Shown piece after piece: positions 7,288 through 19,508 of a stretch of 40,000 nucleotides of DNA. The DNA lies in assembly GCA_030055595.1 (NCBI GenBank), contig JASFYH010000016.1, positions 1-40,000 of the forward strand. Reading direction: 5' to 3'. The notes beneath the pieces are model-generated. The model was not told where the DNA came from and did no database searches. It was given only the letters and a program-made list of their open reading frames with translations. The stretch's first letter is position 1. Each line of letters opens with the position of its first letter. The position numbers were made by a program, and so were the translations under genes. This DNA is from Archaeoglobales archaeon. GTDB lineage: Archaea; Halobacteriota; Archaeoglobi; Archaeoglobales; Archaeoglobaceae.

Positions 7288-8469
7288 ATGCTTCCCACTG
7301 CGATCACATCACTTATAGCACTCTTGGGGATCTCACCCAATTCGATCTCGGATCCAAGGATCATCTTTGCATTGATGTTCATTCTAACTATGATCTATAC
7401 TCAAAGAAGAAAAAACGAATACTCCCAATTCCTTGTGAGTGCCACGATCTTATCTGCCTTAGCTTGCTTTATTTCAAAGGATATTTTTTATGCCTCCATT
7501 TTTGTGGCATTTTTCCATGAGATTCGTAGGGGATTAATTTGGGATCTTCCTCTTTATACATGTGCGGGAGTGCTATTCTTCACAATTTACAGTTTGATCA
7601 ACAACTTACTAATTCCTGTTTCAAATATCATTTTTATAGCTCTCGCTGGTGGTTTATCTGCAGCACTGATGGAGAGTATAAAAACGGAAACAGATAAAAG
7701 AGTTTTAGTTTTAATCGCTTTGGCAACAACTTTTGCGATCTTTAGGATCTACATTCCGAATGCATCGATCGAAGCTTTGACCATAGCTTTTGCGATCTCC
7801 TTTTTATTGAGCTTAATGGCTCTAAAAGTTAATATAGCAGATGAAAGCGGTTTGATGAGTGCAACGCTTGTCGGAACAATAACAATTCTTTTCACGAGTT
7901 TGAAATTCTTTGCAATCCTTCTTTTCTTTTATCTCGTTGGATCTGCGATAACAAAGTATAAATATTCGTTAAAAGAGCTATTGGGTATAGCAGAGCCTTC
8001 AGGCGGTGCAAGAGGTTTTTCAAATGTTTTTGGTAATAGTCTGGCTCCTTTATTTTTTGCCCTAAATTATGGAACCACCGGTGAAGAAATATTTGCGTTT
8101 GCGTTTGTTGCTTCAGTTGCAACCGCTCTTGGTGATACTATGGCAAGTGAGATCGGAAAAACGGCAAATAATGTTTATCTAATTACCAACTTTAAAAAAG
8201 TAAAGCCCGGAACTAATGGTGGAATTTCGGTAATCGGAGAAATAAGTGCATTTTTAGGGTGCATTTTAGTCGCTTTCTTATCTCTTGTTCTTGGCATTTT
8301 AAATCTTGAATACTTTGCAATTGTCGTATTTTCAGCATTTCTTGCAATTCATCTCGACAGTTTTTTAGGCGCAACGCTTGAAATCAGAGGTTATCTGAAC
8401 AACTCTGCAGTGAACTTTCTTGCTACTCTTTTTGGCGGAGTCATCTGCGTCCTTTTCGCATGGTATTGA
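7288..8469 (+). CDS. DUF92 family integral membrane protein (VTE6/TMEM19-like, probable isoprenyl-phosphate kinase type)
   Basis: Polytopic membrane protein of 393 residues with about ten hydrophobic segments. The C-terminal half (from about residue 185) is the DUF92 domain, with the conserved stretches SGGARGFSNVFGN, ALGDTMASEIGK and GTNGGISVIGEI. The plant and cyanobacterial DUF92 enzyme VTE6 phosphorylates phytyl phosphate using a nucleotide, so an isoprenyl-phosphate kinase is a reasonable guess here. The N-terminal half adds extra membrane helices, as in other archaeal members. It is divergent from the cis-prenyltransferase-like subunit, which suggests polyprenyl-phosphate metabolism, but this is inference. 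It converges on the Lon-like gene and overlaps it by 29 bases. Confidence 0.85.
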   Translation: MLPTAITSLIALLGISPNSISDPRIIFALMFILTMIYTQRRKNEYSQFLVSATILSALACFISKDIFYASIFVAFFHEIRRGLIWDLPLYTCAGVLFFTIYSLINNLLIPVSNIIFIALAGGLSAALMESIKTETDKRVLVLIALATTFAIFRIYIPNASIEALTIAFAISFLLSLMALKVNIADESGLMSATLVGTITILFTSLKFFAILLFFYLVGSAITKYKYSLKELLGIAEPSGGARGFSNVFGNSLAPLFFALNYGTTGEEIFAFAFVASVATALGDTMASEIGKTANNVYLITNFKKVKPGTNGGISVIGEISAFLGCILVAFLSLVLGILNLEYFAIVVFSAFLAIHLDSFLGATLEIRGYLNNSAVNFLATLFGGVICVLFAWY

Positions 8470-10213
8470 AAAAGATCATTAAAGTAGCAATTAAAGCTAA
8501 TAGTGCTTCGAATCCCGGAGTTTTAAGGATCTCCTTTATCGCAGACTTTTCGGGAGTTGTTGCCACCTCAGGAAATTCAGCATGAGTAAGTTCCTTTTCT
8601 TCCACTGTTTCACCTATGATAGCTATGAATTTTGCAATTCTTTCAGAAAGAGAATAATACATGAGCTTTACGTAGTTGTTCTCTGCAGTTTCTGCAAACT
8701 CAAAATAAGCTGCAGGGAGAACAGGATAGCTAACTTCTTCTGCTTCTGATAGTGCTACTTTAGCGTTCTCTTTCTTTTCCTTTACTTTTGCAGAAATGTC
8801 CCCGTAGTTTGCTTCTATTGATAAGCTTCCTTCGGTTATGGCATCCAAGGCGACGAATACCGCTCCAGCATACTGTTCGTCGCTATAAAGTCTCTTTGCA
8901 GTCTCAAGCGATATGTAGGCATGATCTAACAGATCGGAATAAGCACCGAGTGAGGAGGCGTAAACGAGAACGGAATTAGCTTGGTTTATGTAAAATTCCG
9001 CCCTTCTTTTTATTTCCGAGCTATTAAGCTGATAGTCATCTTTGAGGCTCTGTAGAATGGAGAGCCACACTTTAGCACTATCGAGCCTCTCTCTGGCATA
9101 AGCCAAATTTTGAAGAGCTTCACTATAGCTTTTTGAATTAACCGCTGTTTCAAGAGACTTTTCAGATTCTGCAACTCTTTCTTGGGCTGCAGCGATGATC
9201 TGTATCGAGTTTATCCCGGTTGTCTCTCTTTTCAGGTATTGTCTGAGCTTTTGGATGTCCTCTTTAATTTTGTTGACTTCCTCTTCGAATTGCTGGGCTG
9301 AAATAAGAGTTTTCTTATACATTTCGAGTCTCATTAGCACTTTTGCATTGAAGAACTTGCTTGTGGCACTGTAATAGTTGCCTGCGTTGTAATCGCTCTC
9401 CGCCCTATTAATAAGATCTCTGGCATCAGAGGTTGTGTATTTATCAAGTTCTGAAAGGTTTTCCCTCATTTTATCCGCCAAGCTTTTTAAAATTTCCGAA
9501 TATTCTGAGATTTTGAAAGTTGGCTCTTTTCTCTTTATTTCAAATCCCGAAAAGTATTTTAGGGCATCATTGATCGTTTTAACTTCGTAAACGTTAACTC
9601 CAAGTTGTTTTCCGTATTCTACAAGATCTACCTCTTTATATGTCGTGCTGACGATATTTATCATTCCTACTCTTCTAACAACATTTTCCTGCACAAGAAC
9701 AACTTTTTGCCCATAGGGGACCAAAAAGATTTTTCCTCCTTCCTTTGCAACCGCTTCAAGCTTGTATTTCAGTCCACCAACTGGTCCGATGAAACCGTCC
9801 GGATAGATCATTCCGCTCATATAGATCTCTTCTTTCAGACTGAGATTTTTCAGCAGTGAAATTGTTGCAATTGTCATAACCGCTCCAGCGGAGGGACCGC
9901 CAACAATGGGAGCATCAGCCTCTATTACATAAAAGAAATCGTATTTCATGAAATCGATCCCGAGAAGGTCGCATGCGGTCAACGCAGAAAGCTGTGCACT
10001 GCCTTGCATGTCGATCTCTGTAAAAGGAGTTGTCGAAACGAACACTCTGCCATTTCCAGGACTTAAAGAAACTGTTATGTTTATTACAACCCCCTCTGGG
10101 CTCTCTCCACTTTTAACCGCTACCGCTTTTATCGTTTTTTGAACATCAAACGCCAATGTGGGGATTAAAAGGAAAGATAAGGCGGTTAAGAGAAGTATGG
10201 ATGTTAAACGCAT
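8441..10213 (-). CDS. Secreted or membrane-anchored Lon-like (S16) serine protease
   Basis: A 590-residue protein with an N-terminal signal peptide (MRLTSILLLTALSFLLIPTL, then AFD). A Lon proteolytic domain covers about 25-225 and a long helical region about 235-560. A C-terminal membrane helix (ALLALIATLMIFF) is followed by a positive tail, RKGRR. The Ser-Lys dyad is S108 in GGPSAGA and K151 in GGLKYKLEAV, 43 residues apart as in E. coli Lon. There is no AAA ATPase domain, so cleavage would be ATP-independent and outside the membrane. The helical part probably forms a coiled-coil or helical-repeat stalk. It stands alone on its strand and overlaps the convergent DUF92 gene by 29 bases. It differs from archaeal LonB, which has an ATPase with an internal membrane segment. 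Confidence 0.87.
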   Translation of the reverse strand: MRLTSILLLTALSFLLIPTLAFDVQKTIKAVAVKSGESPEGVVINITVSLSPGNGRVFVSTTPFTEIDMQGSAQLSALTACDLLGIDFMKYDFFYVIEADAPIVGGPSAGAVMTIATISLLKNLSLKEEIYMSGMIYPDGFIGPVGGLKYKLEAVAKEGGKIFLVPYGQKVVLVQENVVRRVGMINIVSTTYKEVDLVEYGKQLGVNVYEVKTINDALKYFSGFEIKRKEPTFKISEYSEILKSLADKMRENLSELDKYTTSDARDLINRAESDYNAGNYYSATSKFFNAKVLMRLEMYKKTLISAQQFEEEVNKIKEDIQKLRQYLKRETTGINSIQIIAAAQERVAESEKSLETAVNSKSYSEALQNLAYARERLDSAKVWLSILQSLKDDYQLNSSEIKRRAEFYINQANSVLVYASSLGAYSDLLDHAYISLETAKRLYSDEQYAGAVFVALDAITEGSLSIEANYGDISAKVKEKKENAKVALSEAEEVSYPVLPAAYFEFAETAENNYVKLMYYSLSERIAKFIAIIGETVEEKELTHAEFPEVATTPEKSAIKEILKTPGFEALLALIATLMIFFNTMRKGRR

Positions 10214-10231
10214 GGAGAGAGTTAATCAGAA

Positions 10232-10244
10232 AAAATATAAATTT
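10232..10244 (-). promoter_or_regulatory. TATA box for Lon-like protease
   Basis: Read on the - strand, aatttatattttt is centred about 25 bases before ATG 10213. No Shine-Dalgarno site is visible, so the transcript is probably leaderless. Confidence 0.45.
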
Positions 10245-10256
10245 TGTGGAGTTCTG

Positions 10257-10268
10257 ATCCCCGGGGAT
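10257..10268. promoter_or_regulatory. Perfect 12-base palindrome in divergent promoter region
   Basis: ATCCCCGGGGAT lies between the protease promoter and the tRNA-Lys/polymerase promoter in otherwise A/T-rich sequence. It is a candidate operator; no binding factor is known. Confidence 0.3.
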
Positions 10269-10313
10269 TTCAAATTTGCATGAATTTTCCAATTTTAAGT
10301 CCAGCACGAAAAA

Positions 10314-10322
10314 GATTTAAAT
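10314..10322 (+). promoter_or_regulatory. TATA box for tRNA-Lys and probably the polymerase operon
   Basis: gatttaaat is centred about 25 bases before the first tRNA base and is preceded by an A-rich BRE-like stretch. No other TATA-like element lies between the tRNA and rpoH, because that space is the GC-rich tRNA 3' half. Confidence 0.6.
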
Positions 10323-10342
10323 CCTCAGCATAATAAGTTCAA

Positions 10343-10416
10343 GGGCTCGTAGCTCAGCCAGGTAGAGCGACGGGCTTTTAACCCGTCGGTCGCGGGTTCA
10401 AATCCCGTCGAGCCCG
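10343..10416 (+). tRNA. tRNA-Lys (anticodon UUU)
   Basis: 74 bases fold as a full cloverleaf. The acceptor GGGCTCG pairs with CGAGCCC, with discriminator G. The D arm is GCTC..GAGC. The anticodon stem CGGGC/ACCCG region carries loop CTTTTAA with anticodon TTT, and the T arm is CGCGGGTTCAAATCCCG. The sequence after the discriminator is CATT, so CCA is not encoded. No intron is present. It ends 20 bases before the rpoH start. Confidence 0.96.
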
Positions 10417-10436
10417 CATTGGAATTTGGGGGTAGT

Positions 10437-10670
10437 ATGAAGGTGAGTTTACAGGATCACGTGCTCGTGCCGAAGCACGAAATTTTAAAGGAGAGCGAAG
10501 TTGAGGAATTGCTCAAACTACTGGGAGTAAGTAAAGAACAGTTGCCAAAGATCAAAGCTATGGATCCGATTGTTAAAGAAATTGGTGCTAAACCGGGAGA
10601 TATAGTGAAGATCACTCGAAAAAGCCATACAGCGGAGTTTAGTGTGTTTTATAGATTGGTGGTAGAGTAA
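10437..10670 (+). CDS. rpoH: DNA-directed RNA polymerase subunit H (Rpo5)
   Basis: Small archaeal polymerase subunit, equivalent to the C-terminal part of eukaryotic Rpb5. It sits in the lower jaw near incoming DNA. The 77 residues are the normal size. The family pattern is present: HVLVPKHEILKESEVEELL at the start and the C-terminal GAKPGDIVKITRKS, then SVFYRLVVE. ATG 10437 is chosen because GGGGGT (10428-10432) precedes it; an upstream TTG at 10419 would begin against the tRNA end and lacks such a site. It is the first protein gene of the polymerase operon. It appears to depend on the tRNA-Lys promoter, since no separate TATA box is visible. Confidence 0.96.
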   Translation: MKVSLQDHVLVPKHEILKESEVEELLKLLGVSKEQLPKIKAMDPIVKEIGAKPGDIVKITRKSHTAEFSVFYRLVVE

Positions 10671-10679
10671 GGTGATTGT

Positions 10680-12221
10680 ATGCTGAACACCCGTGCACTC
10701 GCAAGAGCTTATTTCACACCTACAAGACTTGTGAAACATCAAATAGATTCATTTAACCGATTTATTGACGAAGGACTTCAGAGAGTGATTGATGAGCAGA
10801 AGATCATAGAGCTTGAGGCAAAAGATACTTATATTGAATTGGGTAGAATTAGAGTAGGAAATCCAATTGTTAAGGAAGCGGAAGGCTTACAAGCACCATT
10901 ACTCCCAAGTCATGCCCGTCTTAGAAACTTGAATTATGCTGCTCCGATCTATCTTGAAGCGACAGTTTATGACAGTGGAAAACCTCTTGAAACTGAATAC
11001 GTGGAGATCGGGATGCTACCAGTGATGGTAAAATCAAAGATCTGCAACCTGAGTCCTGAAAGAATAGACGGAGTTCTGGAATTTGTCCTCAAAAAGAAAG
11101 TGGATTCTCTGGGCTATGAAGAAAAATTGTTTTTAGCGGGCGAGGATCCATTAGATCCGGGAGGATATTTCATAATAAATGGAACTGAGAGAGCAATTGT
11201 TACCTTGGAAGATCTTGCTCCCAACAAGGTTTTGCTTGAAAAAGAGGAGAGATATGGTGAGATGGTTGAAGTGGCAAAGTGCTTCAGCCAAAGAGCAGGA
11301 TATAGAGCTTTAATTGTCGTCGAAAGAGGCAAGAATAACGTCTTAGAAGTGACTTTTCCACAATTGCCCAAGCCTGTGAAGTTTGTAATTCTGATGAGAG
11401 CTCTGGGCGTTGAGAGCGATCAAGAGATCGTGGAAATGGTTAGCACGAATCCTGAGATCATGAAATATTTACTTCAGAATATCGAGGATAACGAAGTTTC
11501 CGAAGTTGAAACTCAGGAAGATGCGATAGAGTATTTGGGCAAAAGAGTAGCTCCGGGGCAGAGTAGGGAGTATAGAATGCAGAGGGCTGAGCAAGTTCTC
11601 GATCAGTATTTTCTACCACATCTGGGCATTGATAAGGAGGCAAGAAAAGCCAAAGCATTCTTCCTTGCAAGGATGGCTGAGCAGATTTTTGAACTCCATC
11701 TCGGGTTGAGGAGAGAGGACGATAAGGATCACTACGGGAACAAAAGATTAAGGCTCGCTGGCGATCTAATGGAAGAGATCTTTCGTGTTGCATTCTTGAG
11801 GCTTATAAAGGATGTTAAATACCAGCTCGACAGAGCAAAACAGCGTGGAAGAAGTATGAAGATGTCAACTGCAGTTCGCAGTGACGTGCTTACCGATCGG
11901 CTGATGCACCCAATGGCAACTGGAAATTGGGTTGGTGGTAGGACGGGAATCTCACAGTTGATCGATCGACATAACTTCATTTCGCTAATTTCTCACCTCC
12001 GTAGAGTGGTGTCTCCACTTTCGAGGTCTCAGCCTCATTTCGAGGCACGAGATCTTCATGCCACTCACTGGGGAAGAATTTGCCCGTCCGAAACACCAGA
12101 AGGTCCAAACTGCGGACTTGTGAAGAATTTTGCCCAATATGCTGAGGTTAGCGTTGGAATTGGCGAAGAAGAGGTAATGGGCATTCTAACGAAATTAGGA
12201 GTTGAAATGCTGAGGGGTTAA
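10680..12221 (+). CDS. rpoB2: DNA-directed RNA polymerase subunit B'' (Rpo2N)
   Basis: N-terminal half of the second-largest polymerase subunit, split from B' as in methanogens and Archaeoglobus. The 513 residues cover the protrusion, lobe and fork. Recognisable segments are [17 protein letters not shown] near the start, the central [20 protein letters not shown], and near the end [20 protein letters not shown] and [19 protein letters not shown] Shine-Dalgarno-like GGTGATT lies just before the ATG, nine bases after the rpoH stop. It ends two bases before the B' start, so the two halves are made from one message in fixed order. Confidence 0.98.
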   Translation: MLNTRALARAYFTPTRLVKHQIDSFNRFIDEGLQRVIDEQKIIELEAKDTYIELGRIRVGNPIVKEAEGLQAPLLPSHARLRNLNYAAPIYLEATVYDSGKPLETEYVEIGMLPVMVKSKICNLSPERIDGVLEFVLKKKVDSLGYEEKLFLAGEDPLDPGGYFIINGTERAIVTLEDLAPNKVLLEKEERYGEMVEVAKCFSQRAGYRALIVVERGKNNVLEVTFPQLPKPVKFVILMRALGVESDQEIVEMVSTNPEIMKYLLQNIEDNEVSEVETQEDAIEYLGKRVAPGQSREYRMQRAEQVLDQYFLPHLGIDKEARKAKAFFLARMAEQIFELHLGLRREDDKDHYGNKRLRLAGDLMEEIFRVAFLRLIKDVKYQLDRAKQRGRSMKMSTAVRSDVLTDRLMHPMATGNWVGGRTGISQLIDRHNFISLISHLRRVVSPLSRSQPHFEARDLHATHWGRICPSETPEGPNCGLVKNFAQYAEVSVGIGEEEVMGILTKLGVEMLRG

Positions 12222-12222
12222 G

Positions 12223-14034
12223 ATGAGAAAATGTAGAGTTTATGTTAACGGAGCTCTTGTTGGATTTTGTGAAGATGGTGAAAAGCTCGCAGAAGAGATA
12301 AGAGAAATGAGAAGGAAGGGTAAAATTTCAAATCAAGTTAACGTTGCTTTCTTCGCAGATTCAAATGAAATTAGAATAAATACAGATGCGGGAAGAGCAA
12401 GAAGACCTCTAATAGTGGTGAAAAACGGAAGACCTCTGGTCACAGACAAACACATCAAAAAACTTGAGAATGGCGAAATAAGCTTTGAAGACCTCGTAAG
12501 GCAGGGATTGATAGAGTATCTTGATTCAGAAGAGGAGGAAAATGCATTTGTAGCGGTCTATGAGAAGGATCTAACTCCAGAGCATACGCATTTAGAACTC
12601 GATCCAACTCTGATCATAGGGATCTGTATCGGTTGTATTCCTTACGCAGAACACAACGCCTCTCCAAGAAATACGATGGGAGCTGCGATGATAAAGCAGG
12701 GACTTGGGATTCCATACTCGAATGTTGACTGGAGAACAGATACTCGTGGACATCTCATTCAGTATCCACAGATTCCGATCGTCACTACGGACACACAGAT
12801 CAAGATGAAATACGATGATCGCCCTTCAGGACAAAATTTCATAGTAGCAGTTATAAGTTATGAGGGGTATAATATTGAAGATGCGGTAATTCTAAACAAG
12901 GGCAGTGTAGACAGAGGAATTGGAAGAAGTTTCTTCTTCAGGACTTATGAGACTGAAGAAATGAGATATCCTGGGGGGCAGGAAGATAAATTTGAGATCC
13001 CTGGAGCGGACATTTCGGGTTTTAGAGGCTCAGAAGATTATGCTCACCTTGATGAAGACGGACTAGTTCACCCTGAGACTGAAGTGAATCCAGACGATGT
13101 TCTGATTGGGAAAACTTCTCCTCCAAGATTTCTCGAAGAGCCGGAAGTTGGTATATCTCCCCAGAAGAGACGTGAAACTTCAATAACAATGAGGAGCAAC
13201 GAAAAAGGAGTTGTGGATGCGGTATTTCTCGTGCAGTCAGAAAGTGGCTCGAAACTGGCAAAGGTCAGAGTGAGAGATCTCAGAATTCCTGAGCTTGGAG
13301 ATAAGTTTGCTTCAAGGCATGGGCAGAAGGGTGTTGTAGGGCTCATTGTTCCTGAAGAGGACATGCCCTTTACCGAGTCTGGAATTATTCCGGATATGAT
13401 TTTGAATCCACACGCAATTCCGTCAAGAATGACCGTCGGACACGTCTTAGAAATGATCGGAGGTAAAGTAGGCTCTCTGGAAGCGAGAAGAGTTGATGGC
13501 ACTATTTTCTATGGAGAAAAAGAGAATGATCTAAGGGAGACCCTTAAGAAATATGGATTTGCTCATACTGGCAAAGAAGTTATGTATGATGGAATAAGTG
13601 GTAAGAGATTCCTTGCGGACATATTCGTCGGTGTGATCTACTACCAGAAGCTCTATCATATGGTTTCTGGAAAGATCCATGCAAGAAGCAGAGGTCCAGT
13701 GCAGATCCTTACAAGACAGCCTACTGAAGGAAGAGCGAGGAAAGGTGGTCTTAGATTTGGAGAAATGGAAAGAGATGTGTTGATTGGACACGGAGCAGCG
13801 CTACTTCTGAAAGATCGATTGCTCGACGAATCCGACAAAGTCGAAGTATGGGTTTGTGGAAATTGTGGACACGTAGCAATGTTCGATTACAGGAAGAATA
13901 CCGCTTACTGCAATGTGTGTGATGACGATACGAATATCTTCAAAGTAGAGATGAGTTATGCTTTCAAGCTACTTCTTGACGAATTGAAGGCAATGATGGT
14001 CTCTCCACGTCTTAAACTTGGAGATAAAGCTTGA
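12223..14034 (+). CDS. rpoB1: DNA-directed RNA polymerase subunit B' (Rpo2C)
   Basis: C-terminal half of the second-largest subunit, 603 residues. It contributes active-centre residues and the anchor to the largest subunit. Motifs seen include [48 protein letters not shown] and [21 protein letters not shown]-terminal zinc ribbon has CGNCG and, 20 residues later, CNVCD. The Shine-Dalgarno site GAGGGG overlaps the end of rpoB2 and sits a few bases before ATG 12223. Length and motif order are normal. Confidence 0.98.
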   Translation: MRKCRVYVNGALVGFCEDGEKLAEEIREMRRKGKISNQVNVAFFADSNEIRINTDAGRARRPLIVVKNGRPLVTDKHIKKLENGEISFEDLVRQGLIEYLDSEEEENAFVAVYEKDLTPEHTHLELDPTLIIGICIGCIPYAEHNASPRNTMGAAMIKQGLGIPYSNVDWRTDTRGHLIQYPQIPIVTTDTQIKMKYDDRPSGQNFIVAVISYEGYNIEDAVILNKGSVDRGIGRSFFFRTYETEEMRYPGGQEDKFEIPGADISGFRGSEDYAHLDEDGLVHPETEVNPDDVLIGKTSPPRFLEEPEVGISPQKRRETSITMRSNEKGVVDAVFLVQSESGSKLAKVRVRDLRIPELGDKFASRHGQKGVVGLIVPEEDMPFTESGIIPDMILNPHAIPSRMTVGHVLEMIGGKVGSLEARRVDGTIFYGEKENDLRETLKKYGFAHTGKEVMYDGISGKRFLADIFVGVIYYQKLYHMVSGKIHARSRGPVQILTRQPTEGRARKGGLRFGEMERDVLIGHGAALLLKDRLLDESDKVEVWVCGNCGHVAMFDYRKNTAYCNVCDDDTNIFKVEMSYAFKLLLDELKAMMVSPRLKLGDKA

Positions 14035-14043
14035 GGTGATTTT

Positions 14044-18061
<4,018 letters not shown>

Positions 18062-18066
18062 TCTAT

Positions 18067-18486
18067 ATGGAAATGAAGCTATCATCAGAGGGGATAAGGT
18101 ATCTAACTCTTTTTGAAAATTTAACTGGAGCAAGTGTGAAGGACTGCGTTGTTTACGACGATAAAGTGATCTTCATCGTTAAAAAGGGAGACATGGGGTT
18201 AGCTATTGGAAAGGGCGGAATCAACGTAGACAGAGCCCGTGAGCTGATTGGAAAAAGGATCGAGATCATCGAGCATTCAGAAGATCCTGCGGAGTTCATA
18301 TCAAATATATTCAAGCCTATTAAGGTTAGCGTAAAGGTTCTCGAAAAGGGGAATTCAAAGACCGCACAGATCACAGTCTCGCCAGATCTGAAAGGAATTG
18401 TCATTGGTAAAGGTGGCAAAAACATTAATAAAGCGAAAGAATTAGCTAAAAGGCATCACAACATTGAAGACATAGTGGTAAGGTGA
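18067..18486 (+). CDS. nusA: NusA-like transcription termination/antitermination factor (two KH domains)
   Basis: The archaeal short NusA has only the two KH RNA-binding domains and lacks the bacterial N-terminal and S1 parts. From ATG 18067 it has 139 residues, with GxxG loops IGKGGINV (about 47-54) and IGKGGKNI (about 103-110). The start [11 protein letters not shown] is typical. Three starts compete: GTG 18058 (GTGA overlap with L30e), ATG 18067 and ATG 18073. The region before them has gtgatct, a partial Shine-Dalgarno site for 18067. A longer ORF into L30e is rejected. It probably acts on the polymerase encoded just upstream, or in rRNA operons. Confidence 0.93.
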   Translation: MEMKLSSEGIRYLTLFENLTGASVKDCVVYDDKVIFIVKKGDMGLAIGKGGINVDRARELIGKRIEIIEHSEDPAEFISNIFKPIKVSVKVLEKGNSKTAQITVSPDLKGIVIGKGGKNINKAKELAKRHHNIEDIVVR

Positions 18487-18490
18487 TGAT

Positions 18491-18919
18491 ATGGGCTATG
18501 GATTGTTCGCTGCAAGAAAGATCATCGAAGTGAAGAAGAAGTTCAGATGGAGCCAAAAGAAGTTCGTGAAGAGAGCTTTAGGTTTGGCAAAGAAAGCTGA
18601 TCCCCTTGAAGGAGCCCCAATGGCTCGTGGAATAGTTCTTGAGAAGATCGGCATCGAAGCAAGACAGCCGAACTCTGGAATTCGAAAAGCGGTTAGAGTT
18701 CAGCTCATAAAAAATGGTAGACAGATCACCGCATTCACCCCGGGCGATGGAGCAATAAACTACATAGATGAGCACGACGAAGTTATTGTTGAGAAGATCG
18801 GCGGTAGAATGGGTAGAAGCATGGGAGATATTCCGGGAGTAAGATACAAGGTTGTAAAGGTTAACGAAACGAGCCTCAAGGAGCTTGTAAGGGGAAGAAA
18901 AGAGAAGAAGATGAGGTGA
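18491..18919 (+). CDS. rps12: Ribosomal protein S12 (uS12)
   Basis: Small-subunit protein at the decoding centre. The 142 residues show the archaeal/eukaryotic form: [36 protein letters not shown], the decoding loop [20 protein letters not shown], and [19 protein letters not shown]. Archaeal length and a basic C-terminus (GRKEKKMR) are normal. It follows nusA by four bases and has a GGTGAT Shine-Dalgarno site at the nusA stop. Confidence 0.97.
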   Translation: MGYGLFAARKIIEVKKKFRWSQKKFVKRALGLAKKADPLEGAPMARGIVLEKIGIEARQPNSGIRKAVRVQLIKNGRQITAFTPGDGAINYIDEHDEVIVEKIGGRMGRSMGDIPGVRYKVVKVNETSLKELVRGRKEKKMR

Positions 18920-18922
18920 AGT

Positions 18923-19504
18923 ATGCCATACGGATTCAGCGAAGAAGATCTGCTTGTATTCGGGAAATACAGCGTTAAAGATGTTGAGATCAATGATCCC
19001 GCTTTGAAGAGCCATATCTGTTTAAATCCAACCTTCACAATGCACACTCACGGGAGGCATTCTGATCCATTTTCGAAAGAGAAGATCTTCATTGTTGAGA
19101 GGCTAATTAACAAGGTAATGAGAAAGGAAAGGAATACGGGGAAGAAGATCGGTGCTTACAACTTAGTCAGAGAGGCTTTTGAGATCATTGAGAGAAAGAC
19201 AAAGAAGAACCCAATTCAGGTGCTCGTTGATGCCATAGTAAATGCGGGTCCAAGAGAAGAAGTAGTGAGGATCAAATACGGTGGAATTGCGGTGCCAAAG
19301 GCGGTGGATACTTCAAGTTTGCGCAGAGTTGATGTTGCGCTGAGGAACATTGTCGAAGGGGCAAGAAGATCTGCTTTTAAATCAAAGAAGAGCATAGCTT
19401 ACTGTTTGGCTGATGAGATCATCGCTGCTGCAAACAACGACACGAAGAGCTTTGCGGTTTCAAAGAAAGAAGAAGTTGAAAGAGTTGCGAAGTCAGCAAG
19501 GTGA
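18923..19504 (+). CDS. rps7: Ribosomal protein S7 (uS7)
   Basis: Small-subunit head protein that nucleates assembly and contacts the E-site tRNA. The 193 residues include the archaeal N-terminal extension, then [59 protein letters not shown] and the family-typical end [17 protein letters not shown]. It starts three bases after the S12 stop with GAGGTGAAG before it, and ends four bases before EF-2. Confidence 0.97.
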   Translation: MPYGFSEEDLLVFGKYSVKDVEINDPALKSHICLNPTFTMHTHGRHSDPFSKEKIFIVERLINKVMRKERNTGKKIGAYNLVREAFEIIERKTKKNPIQVLVDAIVNAGPREEVVRIKYGGIAVPKAVDTSSLRRVDVALRNIVEGARRSAFKSKKSIAYCLADEIIAAANNDTKSFAVSKKEEVERVAKSAR

Positions 19505-19508
19505 TAAA

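Noticed and set aside
13068-13502. 144-residue open frame antisense to rpoB'
   Set aside because: It overlaps the most conserved part of a polymerase gene and has no start signals.
19413-19508. N-terminal extension of EF-2 into S7
   Set aside because: The family start is MATRAKKF at 19509; the extension is out-of-frame S7 sequence.
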